From Pseudomonas lini (lineage in GTDB: Bacteria > Pseudomonadota > Gammaproteobacteria > Pseudomonadales > Pseudomonadaceae): 64,000 bases of DNA. Both the position numbers and the translations under genes were made by a program. Positions 15,861-25,091 of this stretch are shown here, one piece after another (positions within the stretch are counted from its first letter, which is position 1; each line of letters opens with the position of its first letter). The stretch covers positions 248,001 to 312,000 of the forward strand of contig NZ_JAUSSR010000002.1 of the NCBI RefSeq assembly GCF_030812475.1, read 5' to 3'. Under the pieces are notes generated by a model. That model ran no database searches and was not told the origin of the DNA. It saw only the letters and a program-made list of their open reading frames with translations.

Positions 15861-15993
15861 TCGTCGTTCGCACGGAGAATTGGAAGGCACCCAAAGTGAC
15901 CTCTGCGTCCGTTTGTTGCCAGGCAAGATGTTCCCCTTCCTCGGTCAGCAAGCGTAAGCCGCGCCCTGGAGTCTGGGACGCGGCGCGGATTGC

Positions 15994-17118
15994 TCAGGGG
16001 CGATAGCTCGGATAGTCGGTGTAGCCCTTGTCGGTACCGCCATACATGCTTGTCGGGTCGACCGGATTGAGCGGCCAGTCGTTGGCGATACGGGCGGGCA
16101 GGTCGGGGTTGGCGATGAATGGACGACCAAACGCGATCAGATCGCCCCAACCCGCCTGGATGACACGATTTCCGCGTTCAGCGGTGTACCTGCCGGCATA
16201 GAGAATCTTACCGCTGAAGATACTGCGAATATCTTCCCGGAACGCTTCAGGTAGATCGGGTGCGTTCTCCCAGTCGGCCTCGGCGAGCGACAGGTAGGCG
16301 ACACCCACTTCCTCGAGAATCTTCACCGCTTCGACATAGGTTTGATGGGGATCTTTCTCGACCAGGCCGAGGTAGACGCGATCTTCATCGGTGGTCGCGA
16401 AGAGCGGGGCGAAGCGAACGCCCATACGCTCCTTGCCAACGACGCCAGCAACTGCCTGGGTGATTTCGCGCAGGAAGCGCAGTCGATTTTGCAACGAGCC
16501 ACCATATTCATCATCACGCTGGTTTGTGTGGGCGGAAATGAACTGGTTCACCAGGTATCCGTTCGCGCAGTGCAGTTCCACCCCGTCGAACCCAGCGTCC
16601 AGGGCATTGCGGGCCGCCTGGGCATAGAGCTGGACCAGTTCTTTCACCTCTGCGGTGGAAAGAGCGCGCGGGATCGATGGATCGGCCAGTGCACCCGTGC
16701 CAGGGCCGGTCTCGATGAATACCTTGACGTTGTCCGCCTTTATGGCTGACGGCGCGACCGGCGCTTCACCGCCGGGCTGCAAGGACGTGTGCGACACGCG
16801 GCCGACATGCCAAAGTTGAGCGAAGATCACACCCCCTTCGGCGTGAACGGCGTCGGTGATTTTGCGCCAGCCTTCAATCTGCTCGGCGCTGTGAATGCCG
16901 GGAGTCCAGGCATAACCCTGTCCACGAGGCTCGATCTGGGTGCCTTCGGTCACCATGAATCCCGCGCCAGTACGCTGGCGGTAATACGTGGCCATGAGAT
17001 CGTTCGGAATGTTGCCAGGCTGGGAGCTACGCGAACGGGTAAGCGGTGGCAAAACGATTCGATTCTTGAGGGTGTAGGGCCCCAGCTGTGCGGTTTTGAA
17101 GAGCGCGGTCTGTGTCAT
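15994..17118 (-). CDS. NemA-like old yellow enzyme (alkene reductase)
   Basis: This 374-residue FMN-dependent ene-reductase is of the classical OYE/NemA class. It shows the PLTRSRSSQPGNIPNDLMA motif, LWHVGRVSHTSLQPGG, and the H-x-x-N substrate pair in LHCANGYLVNQFIS. The C-terminus is GRPFIANPDLPARIANDWPL. Enzymes of this class reduce maleimides, enones, nitroesters and other electrophiles with NAD(P)H. ATG 17118 is preferred to 17133 because an AGG lies 9 nt upstream. It is followed on the same strand by an ArsR repressor. The C-terminal 50 residues are duplicated as a fragment at 8166-8321. Confidence 0.85.
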   Translation of the reverse strand: MTQTALFKTAQLGPYTLKNRIVLPPLTRSRSSQPGNIPNDLMATYYRQRTGAGFMVTEGTQIEPRGQGYAWTPGIHSAEQIEGWRKITDAVHAEGGVIFAQLWHVGRVSHTSLQPGGEAPVAPSAIKADNVKVFIETGPGTGALADPSIPRALSTAEVKELVQLYAQAARNALDAGFDGVELHCANGYLVNQFISAHTNQRDDEYGGSLQNRLRFLREITQAVAGVVGKERMGVRFAPLFATTDEDRVYLGLVEKDPHQTYVEAVKILEEVGVAYLSLAEADWENAPDLPEAFREDIRSIFSGKILYAGRYTAERGNRVIQAGWGDLIAFGRPFIANPDLPARIANDWPLNPVDPTSMYGGTDKGYTDYPSYRP

Positions 17119-17281
17119 TTCATTTACCTGCATATATAGAAATATCGATGTATCAAGCTAAATGGATGCGGCTCCACGGGATCAGAGCAAACCGTAAGGC
17201 GCTTCGTTGAGGTGTTTACCCACATCTTCTGCATTTGGCGCTTCCTGAGATAAGGGGGGTGGCTTCGAACTCAGACTATTT

Positions 17282-17306
17282 GCGATATCGAGATATGTCA
17301 ATATCT
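17282..17306. promoter_or_regulatory. GATAT-type operator upstream of the NemA-like gene
   Basis: The sequence GCGATATCGAGATATG followed by TCAATATC lies about 165 bp upstream of the ene-reductase start and contains three GATAT-like half-sites on alternating strands. The GCGATATC core is shared with the site at 15844-15860 before arsR. Likely binding region of that ArsR protein; inferred. Confidence 0.4.
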
Positions 17307-17686
17307 AGTTTTTTCTTTCTCAATTTTGTCAGCTATCGCAGGTTGCTCAGATCGAGATACTGATCAACGCTGCGCAAAAGATGATGTGTTGGGATGCGAT
17401 CTTCCATCCGGATATCCACCGTATTTGCGCTGCTGGTTCAGAACTTCGATGTAGTAGTCGCCCTAGGCGCGGGCCTGGAGTCCGACGCGCCAGTACTGGT
17501 CAAGCTGCACGTCGGTGCCGAGGTAGGTATGTCGTTTTCTACCGGTCGGGGACCATGCACCTCGGGGTGCATTTGAAAGTGTCCCTTGGAAGGCATACGA
17601 TCGAGGATGAGGCAGTTTACAGGCAAGCTACAGCGCCGCCACGGTGACACCACGCCGAATGCGGTCAGCAGACCGGGAGGCGTTAC
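17307..17686. other. Intergenic, no supported gene
   Basis: About 380 bp with open frames on both strands, none with a convincing start, ribosome site or family resemblance. It may contain old coding debris; both strands read plausibly near 17440-17560, so I leave it unassigned. Confidence 0.3.
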
Positions 17687-18502
17687 TTGAAGTGCACAAC
17701 TGATATGCCCGCTAGCGTCATCACAAAACTCACCTACCTGGTCAAGCACGATGCGAAGCCCTATGTGCATACCGAGGCTCTGACCGGTAACAGTGAACCG
17801 CACTATTTTGCTGAGCAGGAGGAGCGCGAGGTCACGATACACAACGGTCGTCCGTTAGCAGACCGCCTGTCTCTGGACAAGCAGGGGTTTGAACTCCATC
17901 GGCGGGATACGGTGGTCGACGATCTCTACGACGATACCTCAGTGGAAAGCATCTACTATGACGAGGTCAAGGCCTTGATCAAGGAGTTGACGGGCGCGAG
18001 CCGGGTCGTCATCTTCGACCACACCAGGCGCAGCGACGCCGAGCGGCGGGATATTCGCGGTCCAGCCAGCCGTGTGCATAATGACTACACCGACCGCTCG
18101 GGGCCTGAGCGTATTCGCGACGTGCTGGGTCAGGATCAGGCCGGCGCACTGGTGTCGGTGGCCCAGATTAACCTCTGGCGCCCGATGAGCGGGCCCGTCA
18201 AGCGCTCACCGCTGGCCGTGCTGGATGCCTCGACGCTCGACCCCAATGACTTGCTGGCCACCGACCTGGTCTATCCGGATCGTATCGGTGAGATCTACCA
18301 CCTGGCCTACAATCCGCAACAACGCTGGTACTATTTTCCGGACATGCGCCGTGACGAAGTCTTGCTGATCAAGGGGTATGACTCACGTCACGACGGCCGT
18401 GCCCGCTTCACGCCCCATACCGCCTTCAAAGACCCCAATACGCCGCCGGGAGCCCCGCCGCGCGAGAGTATCGAAGTTCGCACCCTGGCCTTCTTTGATT
18501 AG
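17687..18502 (+). CDS. CmcJ/NvfI-family putative non-heme oxygenase
   Basis: This 271-residue protein resembles the CmcJ/NvfI family (cephamycin 7-alpha-methoxylation protein P8 and fungal relatives), which is related to iron/2-oxoglutarate enzymes. Visible family segments are RRDTVVDDLYDD.SVESIYYD, VIFDHTRRSD, the VHNDYTD motif that could supply metal ligands, INLWRPMSGPVKRSPLAVLD and EVLLIKGYDSR. GGGAGG lies 6 nt before a TTG at 17687, whereas the ATG at 17705 lacks a site at proper distance, so TTG is the preferred start. It stands alone, followed by an LLM fragment. Bacterial members have no well-defined reaction. Confidence 0.75.
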   Translation: MKCTTDMPASVITKLTYLVKHDAKPYVHTEALTGNSEPHYFAEQEEREVTIHNGRPLADRLSLDKQGFELHRRDTVVDDLYDDTSVESIYYDEVKALIKELTGASRVVIFDHTRRSDAERRDIRGPASRVHNDYTDRSGPERIRDVLGQDQAGALVSVAQINLWRPMSGPVKRSPLAVLDASTLDPNDLLATDLVYPDRIGEIYHLAYNPQQRWYYFPDMRRDEVLLIKGYDSRHDGRARFTPHTAFKDPNTPPGAPPRESIEVRTLAFFD

Positions 18503-18571
18503 GTTTTTGCCGCTTGGCGCGGGCCTCCCGCCGCGCGGTGTTTCCCCCCCCGTGCTTTACCATGCGACCAC

Positions 18572-18712
18572 CCGCTTCTCGTTGGTAGGGATGTATAGCG
18601 ACTGAGTGAAGGGTTTGAACAGCTAACCACATTCAGCACGATCCGCAGTGCGCCAGTCCTCGACAATCAGCTGCTGAGTCTTTGGTGCGCGCGGATAGCT
18701 GATCCATCCGTG
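18572..18712 (-). pseudogene. Internal fragment of an LLM-class oxidoreductase
   Basis: The minus strand encodes GWISYPRAPKTQQLIVEDWR, then LFKPFTQSLYIPTNEKR after an in-frame stop. This matches GWINYPRIPNMQRMIVEDWR and YKPFTQSLYIDLDENP of the intact LLM gene at 7113-8102. About 45 codons remain. It is a leftover of a second LLM gene, between the CmcJ-type gene and ltrA. Confidence 0.7.
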
Positions 18713-18733
18713 ATATGGCCCAACTTTAAAGAT

Positions 18734-19834
18734 TCAACGATACCTGAAGTTTAATAAAACATAACAGATCATGGTTGCTGTCAGGCCGACCAATATGTAC
18801 TCGACGCGGGGTAGGAATATAACCAAACCACCTAGAGAAAACACGATCAAGGTGTTTTGTAGTATGTATTTCCTTATTTTAGGTACCGCTATGAAGTAGC
18901 CATATTGCTTGCCTAAGAAAAATAAAGCCATGCCGATGATTGACGTAATCTGGAAATCGCGCATCGCAATGTCATTCAGGATCGCATGCCTGATCAAATT
19001 TGCGAGAAGTGCTAGCCCCATAAATAGAAAAAGGTGCGAGTAGATTAAGGAGTGTCCACTCATACTACTTTCATTTTTGCTCAGCAGGTAAAAGCTATCA
19101 AAATAGATCCACCAGATACTGCAAATCATGATAAATCCGGTGATTGCCGCCATCACATTATAACGATCCCATTGAATGTCAGATAACCCTCCAGAAAGGC
19201 TAATTACCGACTCGCCCAATAAGATGAGGGTGAGTAAACCTAGTCGTTCAACCAAGTGTTCTGTATGTGCGGGCAATGGCTTTAGCTTACCCCAAGAAAA
19301 TAGAGGGAGCAGAATGTCAAGTAAAATCCCAATGTAAGCGACAAGGTAACGCATAGGTGGGTCAAAAAGAATGGATGAAAGACTAACAACTGCGCTAACT
19401 AACAGGGCGAAGCCAAGCCTGGAGGAGAATTCGCTACGGTGATCGAATTTATTTATGGACGAAATGTACATAATACTGATGATGGCACGTATACCGAAAT
19501 AGCAGGCAATAACAAGCGCATAGTTTACTTCCAATTCTTCCCCAATCCGTGCAGACAGCACAATGAGCAGCAACATTAAAAATAATGTTGCCAAACGGTG
19601 AAGGTTACTGTCTGTATCAAACCTATTTGAGTAAATCGTGTGGCTGGACCAGATCCACCATAATGGAACAAAAAGCAATAAAAATGTCCATAATTGCTCC
19701 TGTTCAAAGTGGCCGTGATGAAGATGCCCGAGAGTATGCGTAACCTTGCCAATTGCTACAACAAAAATCAGGTCAAAAAACAACTCTAACCATGTGGCGT
19801 GTCGATTTTTTTCATAATACTTCAAAGATTTCAT
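18734..19834 (-). CDS. ltrA: LtrA-family low-temperature-requirement membrane protein
   Basis: This 366-residue integral membrane protein has about ten hydrophobic segments and begins with the LtrA signature ATWLELFFDLIFVVAIGKVT. Other family stretches are PLWWIWSSHTIYSNRFDTD, EHLVERLGLLTLILLGESVI and ICSIWWIYFDSFY. LtrA proteins were first linked to growth at low temperature in Listeria; their molecular function is unknown. The gene is clearly more AT-rich than its neighbours, which suggests recent acquisition. It ends the block of fragments left of the ClpK stress island and could belong to it. Confidence 0.85.
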   Translation of the reverse strand: MKSLKYYEKNRHATWLELFFDLIFVVAIGKVTHTLGHLHHGHFEQEQLWTFLLLFVPLWWIWSSHTIYSNRFDTDSNLHRLATLFLMLLLIVLSARIGEELEVNYALVIACYFGIRAIISIMYISSINKFDHRSEFSSRLGFALLVSAVVSLSSILFDPPMRYLVAYIGILLDILLPLFSWGKLKPLPAHTEHLVERLGLLTLILLGESVISLSGGLSDIQWDRYNVMAAITGFIMICSIWWIYFDSFYLLSKNESSMSGHSLIYSHLFLFMGLALLANLIRHAILNDIAMRDFQITSIIGMALFFLGKQYGYFIAVPKIRKYILQNTLIVFSLGGLVIFLPRVEYILVGLTATMICYVLLNFRYR

Positions 19835-19955
19835 TCGCTGCTGGCTCCGTGTGCACCTCTTTAATGTAGAAGGAAACTAACGGATAAGCGAACGGGTGGA
19901 CGGGTATAGGCGTCAACCTTGGGGGCGGTCGCAAAAACTGAGTGCAACACCTGAC

Positions 19956-20150
19956 CTAGTCCACCACCACGTCTGTTAGTACGGTCAATACAGAATCCAG
20001 CGTGCCATCGGGCCGATAGCAACATTTCGCACGGGCGGACCTTAGCGGGCAACTGGGCTGCTGTTCCGCCAACCATTCATTCAGCGCCTCGACCAGGACA
20101 CGGGCCTCGACTATGGAATCTTCCGAGCTGTCAAAAATTAACATCGCCAT
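19956..20150 (-). CDS. Small hypothetical protein
   Basis: A 64-residue frame starts MAMLIFDSSEDSIVEARVLV and contains two cysteines in tandem (RAKCCYRPDG). GAGGA lies about 8 nt upstream of the ATG. I do not recognise a family. It is on the same strand as the DsbA-like and redoxin genes, about 200 bp further on, so it could belong to the same stress island. Overlapping alternative frames are less plausible. Confidence 0.4.
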   Translation of the reverse strand: MAMLIFDSSEDSIVEARVLVEALNEWLAEQQPSCPLRSARAKCCYRPDGTLDSVLTVLTDVVVD

Positions 20151-20353
20151 TTTTTATGTCCTCGGTTCGCTGGGCTGATATTTTCGTGCCGCTGCTTTAT
20201 GAGCGATGCTTATCGTTGGCAGCACCGTGGATTCTTCAATCTCCCGTATTGAAATATTATCGAACGCACACCTGGTGCGCTGCGCAATGGGGCACGTTCG
20301 CCCTCGGCTACGGTGTGGGTGATGCCAAGCGATTTCACTATCTAGCGATTTCG

Positions 20354-20881
20354 TCAACTCACTAACGAAAGCTCAATCATCTGACTCATCTCGGTGAACT
20401 CTGGAGCCCCGTCATAGCGAAGCCCGTCAATGTAAAACGCTGGGGTGCCATTCACGCCGCTCCGTACGCCGCCATTAAAATCGGATTTTATTTTGGGTAC
20501 GTAGGTACCGTCTTGCATGGCAAGATAGAGTTCTTCGTCGGAGAGGCCATGTTTTAGAGCGATGGCCCGAAACAGCGGCAGGCCCAATCGATCCTGATTT
20601 TCATACAATTCGTCGTGCGCCTCCCAGAAGAATCCTCGACTCCCGGCAAACTCAGCGGTGACAGCTGCAGCCATCGCATGCGGGTGAGCAGTGGTCAGTG
20701 GAAAATTACGGAACACGAACAGCAAATCATCGCGAAAATGCTGTTGCAGATTCTTGACTATCCAATACGCTTCAGCGCAATAGGGACATTGATAGTCGCC
20801 AAATTCCACCAGTGTGACCTTGGCATGCGCACTTCCCTGGCGATGGTCGCTGGCACTTACCGGGACTTTGAGAGTGGCCAT
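20354..20881 (-). CDS. Cytoplasmic DsbA-family thiol oxidoreductase
   Basis: This 175-residue thioredoxin-fold protein has an active site CPYC at residues 32-35 (EFGDYQCPYCAEAYW), a helical insertion (HAMAAAVTAEFAGSRGFFW) and the cis-proline loop VNGTPAFYIDG. There is no signal peptide, so it should act in the cytoplasm, unlike classical DsbA. Its gene follows the redoxin gene by 17 bp on the same strand, which suggests a two-gene operon for thiol stress defence. A thioredoxin-type protein is also a usual member of ClpK heat-resistance islands. Confidence 0.82.
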   Translation of the reverse strand: MATLKVPVSASDHRQGSAHAKVTLVEFGDYQCPYCAEAYWIVKNLQQHFRDDLLFVFRNFPLTTAHPHAMAAAVTAEFAGSRGFFWEAHDELYENQDRLGLPLFRAIALKHGLSDEELYLAMQDGTYVPKIKSDFNGGVRSGVNGTPAFYIDGLRYDGAPEFTEMSQMIELSLVS

Positions 20882-20898
20882 GGGATCACCTGTTAATT

Positions 20899-21435
20899 TT
20901 AGGTTGGCGTGCTTTGTGATGAATTAGCCAGAGCATCCAGCGCATCCAGAATGCCGTCCGCCCCCGGATTGATTGCCATCGGGGAGACGTAGCTCCAGGC
21001 GACCACCCCCTCCTTGTCAATCACGAACAGCGCCCGCTTACAAACCCCCAGGTGGGACTCGTAGGCTCCATACTGCCGCGCCACAGCCCCTTTGGGCTCG
21101 AAATCGGCCAGCAGGCTGAAGTGAAAACTCCGATCTTTGGCAAAGGCCTGATGACACCAGGCGCTGTCAACTGAGATACCCAGTAGCGTCGCACCGTATT
21201 CTCTGAATGTGGGTAGCAACTGGTTGTACAAAGTCAGTTGGTCGCCACAAACCGAGGTCCAGTCTGCGGGATAAAACGCCAGTATCACGGGATTTCCCTT
21301 TAGCTCGCGTAGCGACAACTGCTGATCAGGGGTTGCGTACAGAGTGAAGTCGGGCGCGACAGTGCCGGCCGGCAGCGGCCCCTGAACCAGGTCGCCATTC
21401 GTTTCTTTCGCATCATCCAATTCTGACGTGTGCAT
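20899..21435 (-). CDS. AhpC/TSA-family redoxin (peroxiredoxin)
   Basis: This 178-residue thiol peroxidase-like protein has VAPDFTLYATPDQQLSLREL, the catalytic region FYPADWTSVCGDQLTLYN with Cys63, and a second cysteine in GVCKRALFVIDKEG (about Cys131). It has no export signal. Proteins of this family reduce hydroperoxides with thiols. The usual T-x-x-C catalytic pattern is present as TSVC. It is the first gene of an operon with the DsbA-like protein, which could regenerate it. It is divergent from ClpK across a stretch of degenerate fragments. Confidence 0.82.
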   Translation of the reverse strand: MHTSELDDAKETNGDLVQGPLPAGTVAPDFTLYATPDQQLSLRELKGNPVILAFYPADWTSVCGDQLTLYNQLLPTFREYGATLLGISVDSAWCHQAFAKDRSFHFSLLADFEPKGAVARQYGAYESHLGVCKRALFVIDKEGVVAWSYVSPMAINPGADGILDALDALANSSQSTPT

Positions 21436-21471
21436 GGCTTGAGCCCTTATAGATGGGCGGTTGGGGTCTGC

Positions 21472-21699
21472 TCAGCGGGATACGACTTGCCCGGGGGGAT
21501 AACTCCATCCACCGCCAAGTGATTTATAAATGGCGACGATGCCTCGATACACCTCGTTTGAGGCCTGAGCCTGAGTGTCTTCGGTTGCGAGACGTTCACT
21601 ATCCGCATCAAGAAGCACGAGGAGATCCGCCGTGCCTTCGCGGTATTGGATTGAGGCCAGGTTGGCAGCGGAAAGGCTGGATTCGCTCTGACGCACCAT
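21472..21699 (-). pseudogene. C-terminal fragment of an RND-type outer-membrane factor
   Basis: The minus strand reads LSAANLASIQYREGTADLLV, then LLDADSERLATEDTQAQAS and IVAIYKSLGGGW, which is the C-terminal helix-and-tail pattern of NodT/OprM-type outer-membrane efflux proteins. About 75 codons remain. The rest of the efflux operon is absent. It marks the left edge of the degenerate zone before clpK. Confidence 0.65.
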
Positions 21700-21829
21700 T
21701 GACTATAGTCGTTGTTGGCGCTTGCCGTAATCGCTGAACGCGTTCTCCGTTTCCTCCAATGCCGGCAAGACCTCGCGCGCTCGTTCTTTTGCTGTCATTT
21801 TCGGCGGCTTTTTTATCCGATGGTTTTGG

Positions 21830-21925
21830 TGCGAACCGCAATCATGTCCTTGCTGATCGATTCGCCCCTGCGAATTCCGACATCGAAGCGTTGCTCGATC
21901 ACGCTGGTGATACCATAGCCTCATT
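21830..21925 (-). pseudogene. Fragment of a LysR-type substrate-binding domain
   Basis: The minus strand encodes SVIEQRFDVGIRRGESISKD then MIAVRTKTIG and a stop. This matches the conserved LysR stretch (FD.GIR.GE...DMIAVR). Only about 30 codons remain, with an in-frame stop just upstream. It is debris next to the outer-membrane-factor fragment. Confidence 0.55.
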
Positions 21926-22135
21926 TGCTGATGAGTTGGTGGTTTACGACTGGCGGTATTTTTGAGCACAAATTTATCAGACGTCGTTCGTCGGTATCCT
22001 GGGTCGCCCATAGCGTGTTTTGATGAGATCCGACTATCGTTATTGGATGGCGTCGTCTGCCGAGACTGCCATTCCCTCCAACGTAATCGTCTTCCTGAGC
22101 AATCTCAGCGTATTGCGGATCTCATGCCCCTGTTG

Positions 22136-22163
22136 CTTGAGCATCGTTTACGGGGCCGTAGAT
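22136..22163 (+). promoter_or_regulatory. Candidate heat-shock (sigma-32) promoter of clpK
   Basis: CTTGAG, a 14-bp spacer and CCGTAGAT resemble the sigma-32 pattern CTTGAA-N13-17-CCCCATNT. It ends about 45 bp upstream of the clpK start. The -10 part matches only partly. Heat-shock control is expected for ClpK, which supports the reading. Confidence 0.35.
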
Positions 22164-22208
22164 CCATCTGAATGAGTCCGTGTTATCCATCTTTGGAGAC
22201 AACTCATC

Positions 22209-24971
22209 ATGGCTACTCTCTGTGAAATATGTAATGCGAGACCCGCTGTAGCGCGAGTGACCGTATCGCAAAATGGCCAAGCCAGGACAATGTCCATTTG
22301 CGACCACGATTACCGTCAACTCTTACGCCATCAAAGCATGTTGAATCCATTCGACTCTCTGCTGGGCGGGGGTGTGTCCCGCTTTTTCGACAGCATGGGC
22401 GGAGCAAAGGATCAAGCGGGTGATGACTTCAGGCTCTCTGCGCAAGTGCCTCGAGAATCTGTCGATGCAACCGATGCATTCAGTTCCCAGACGCTGGAAA
22501 TCCTGCAACGCGCGGGTGAGAAAGCCCATGAGCTCAATCGTAGCGAGCTCGATACTGAGCATTTGTTGTATGTGCTTGCGGATACCGATGTGGGTACGGC
22601 GTTGCTTAAGGAGCTGAAGCTTTCTCCGGACGAGATCAAAGGCTACATCGATCAACATGCTCAGAGGGGCACAGCGGAGGCCCAGGCCCCGGTGGACCAG
22701 ATGAGCATTTCGCCACGGTTAAAGAAAGTTTTCAATTTTGCGTTCCAGGCATCTCGTGATTTAGGACATTCGTACGTTGGCCCAGAGCATTTGTTGATCG
22801 GGCTTGCCTCTGTACCAGAAAGTATCGCCGGGACATTGCTTAAAAAATACGGCGTAACGCCTGAAGCCTTGCGGCAGAAGGTGGTAAAGGTGGTGGGTAA
22901 GGGGGCTGAGGATGGGCGAGTCGACACCCCGACGGGAACACCGACACTCGACAAGTTCGGTCGCGACCTGACGTCATTGGCTCGTGAGGGCAAACTGGAT
23001 CCCGTACTGGGACGCGCGCAGGAAATCGAAAATACCATTGAGGTGCTGGCGCGGCGCAGAAAGAACAATCCGGTTCTTATCGGCGAACCTGGCGTCGGTA
23101 AAACAGCCATCGTTGAAGGGCTTGCACAACGAATAGTGAAGGGCGATGTCCCTGAGATTTTGCGTGGCAGACGGCTTGTTGAAGTCAATCTGAACTCAAT
23201 GGTTGCGGGCTCTAAATATCGTGGTGAATTTGAGGAGCGAGCCAAGCAATTGCTTGATGAAGTCGCCGCAAAAAGCTCGGAGCTTATTCTGTTCATCGAT
23301 GAGTTACACACGATCGTTGGCGCGGGGCAGGGTGGTGAGGAGGGCGGCCTGGATATTGCCAACGTACTGAAACCCGCATTGGCACGCGGGGAGCTTAGTT
23401 TGATCGGTGCGACGACACTCAATGAGTATCAAAAGCACATCGAAAAAGACGCAGCGCTTGAACGACGTTTTCAGCCTGTGCTGATAGCCGAGCCCACCGT
23501 CGAACAGACCATCATTATCCTGCGTGGGCTGCGCGATAAGCTTGAGGCTCACCATCAGGTCACATTCGCCGATGAAGCATTTGTGGCGGCAGCAGAGCTG
23601 TCGGATCGTTACATCACCTCGCGCTTTTTGCCGGATAAAGCCATTGACCTGATCGATCAGGCAGCCGCCCGCGTTCGAATCAGTTCCTCCTCGAGGCCGG
23701 CTGGCATTCAGGAGCTGGAAGCGGAAATCACGCAACTTAAACGTGAACAGGATTATGCATCCTCCCGTAAACGTTTTGATGAATCCAAAGGCTTCGAAGA
23801 ACGCATTGGTCAAAAACAAGCGCAACTGGGAGAGGAAACAGAAGCCTGGGAGCGCAAGACAGGTTCCGAAACTCTTGAGGTGACCCTGGAGTCAATTGCA
23901 GAGGTGCTGTCCCGTCTCACCGGTATTCCTGTGACCGAGCTTACGCAAGAAGAGCGTCAAAAATTGTTGAATATGGAAGAGACGTTGCGTGATCGGCTGG
24001 TCGGGCAGGAAGATGCTGTCCTCGCGGTCAGCGATGCCGTTCGTTTGTCTCGAGCCGGCCTTGGCCAAGCGAACAGACCTATTGCCACGTTTCTCTTTCT
24101 TGGCCCTACGGGCGTCGGCAAAACTGAACTTGCCAAAGCGTTGGCGGAAACGGTGTTTGGTGACGAGCAATCCATCATTCGTATTGATATGTCGGAGTAC
24201 ATGGAGCGTCATGCGGTTGCTCGGTTGATCGGTGCGCCCCCCGGTTATGTGGGATATGACGAAGGCGGCCAGTTGACAGAGCGTGTCCGCCGCAAGCCCT
24301 ACAGTGTGATTCTGCTCGACGAGATCGAGAAAGCGCATCCCGATGTGAGCAACGTATTGCTGCAGGTATTCGACGATGGGCGTCTAACGGACGGTAAGGG
24401 ACGTGTCGTGGACTTCAGCAATACGATCATCATTGCCACCAGCAACTTGGGCTCTCCCATTATCATGGAGAATCTTGAGCGCCCCGAAGATGAACGCCTT
24501 ACGGATAAAGCGTTACGTGATGAATTAATGGGCGTCCTGAAAGGGCATTTTCGTCCCGAATTCCTGAACCGTATTGATGACATCATCGTGTTCCATGCCC
24601 TTACCCGTGACAACATCCGATCGATTGTGAGCATTCAACTTGATCGGGTCATTCGAACCGCAGCTGCACAGAACATCACAGTGAAAATTGATGGCTCACT
24701 CATCGATCATCTGGCGGATGTTGGTTATCAGCCTGAGTTTGGCGCGCGCGAGTTGAAACGTCAGATTCGCCAGGCCGTCGAAACGCGGCTTGCGAAGGAA
24801 ATGCTCGCTGGCAAGCTGCAAGCCGGCGACAGTGTTGAGTTGGGTTACGACACGGAACGTAGGGAAGTGGTCTTCAATAAAGTGGAGGTGGATGCGCCAA
24901 AGACCTCCGGAAAGAGTAGTCCGCCAGACCAGCCAGATGATCTGGCACCTACTGCGGAGACCGGGACTTAG
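22209..24971 (+). CDS. clpK: ClpK, stand-alone heat-resistance Clp/Hsp100 ATPase
   Basis: This 920-residue disaggregase belongs to the Clp/Hsp100 family. It has an N-terminal zinc-finger-like segment (CEIC at 5-8, C31 and H33 in SICDHDY), two Clp N-type helical repeats ([12 protein letters not shown] and [12 protein letters not shown], about 110-200), then two AAA+ modules. Walker A motifs are GEPGVGKT (about 292) and GPTGVGKT (about 632), with Walker [14 protein letters not shown] and [14 protein letters not shown]. ClpK is the hallmark of transmissible heat-resistance loci. Here it stands with a psiE gene downstream and thiol proteins upstream, but small heat-shock protein, FtsH, YfdX and HdeD genes are missing. 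It probably gives heat or protein-damage tolerance. Confidence 0.9.
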   Translation: MATLCEICNARPAVARVTVSQNGQARTMSICDHDYRQLLRHQSMLNPFDSLLGGGVSRFFDSMGGAKDQAGDDFRLSAQVPRESVDATDAFSSQTLEILQRAGEKAHELNRSELDTEHLLYVLADTDVGTALLKELKLSPDEIKGYIDQHAQRGTAEAQAPVDQMSISPRLKKVFNFAFQASRDLGHSYVGPEHLLIGLASVPESIAGTLLKKYGVTPEALRQKVVKVVGKGAEDGRVDTPTGTPTLDKFGRDLTSLAREGKLDPVLGRAQEIENTIEVLARRRKNNPVLIGEPGVGKTAIVEGLAQRIVKGDVPEILRGRRLVEVNLNSMVAGSKYRGEFEERAKQLLDEVAAKSSELILFIDELHTIVGAGQGGEEGGLDIANVLKPALARGELSLIGATTLNEYQKHIEKDAALERRFQPVLIAEPTVEQTIIILRGLRDKLEAHHQVTFADEAFVAAAELSDRYITSRFLPDKAIDLIDQAAARVRISSSSRPAGIQELEAEITQLKREQDYASSRKRFDESKGFEERIGQKQAQLGEETEAWERKTGSETLEVTLESIAEVLSRLTGIPVTELTQEERQKLLNMEETLRDRLVGQEDAVLAVSDAVRLSRAGLGQANRPIATFLFLGPTGVGKTELAKALAETVFGDEQSIIRIDMSEYMERHAVARLIGAPPGYVGYDEGGQLTERVRRKPYSVILLDEIEKAHPDVSNVLLQVFDDGRLTDGKGRVVDFSNTIIIATSNLGSPIIMENLERPEDERLTDKALRDELMGVLKGHFRPEFLNRIDDIIVFHALTRDNIRSIVSIQLDRVIRTAAAQNITVKIDGSLIDHLADVGYQPEFGARELKRQIRQAVETRLAKEMLAGKLQAGDSVELGYDTERREVVFNKVEVDAPKTSGKSSPPDQPDDLAPTAETGT

Positions 24972-25091
24972 CCCCATCACACTCACGTAACCTGGGAGCA
25001 GGCCTGTTGATCACGACGTGCAGTGGTGTACTGGATCCTCAAATGCCTGGACGAGCCCGGCGGACTGAAGACGCAAGTGTGGAGGGTTATC

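Noticed and set aside
17394..17576. 60-residue frame before the CmcJ-type gene
   Set aside because: No ribosome site or family match, and the opposite strand reads equally plausibly.
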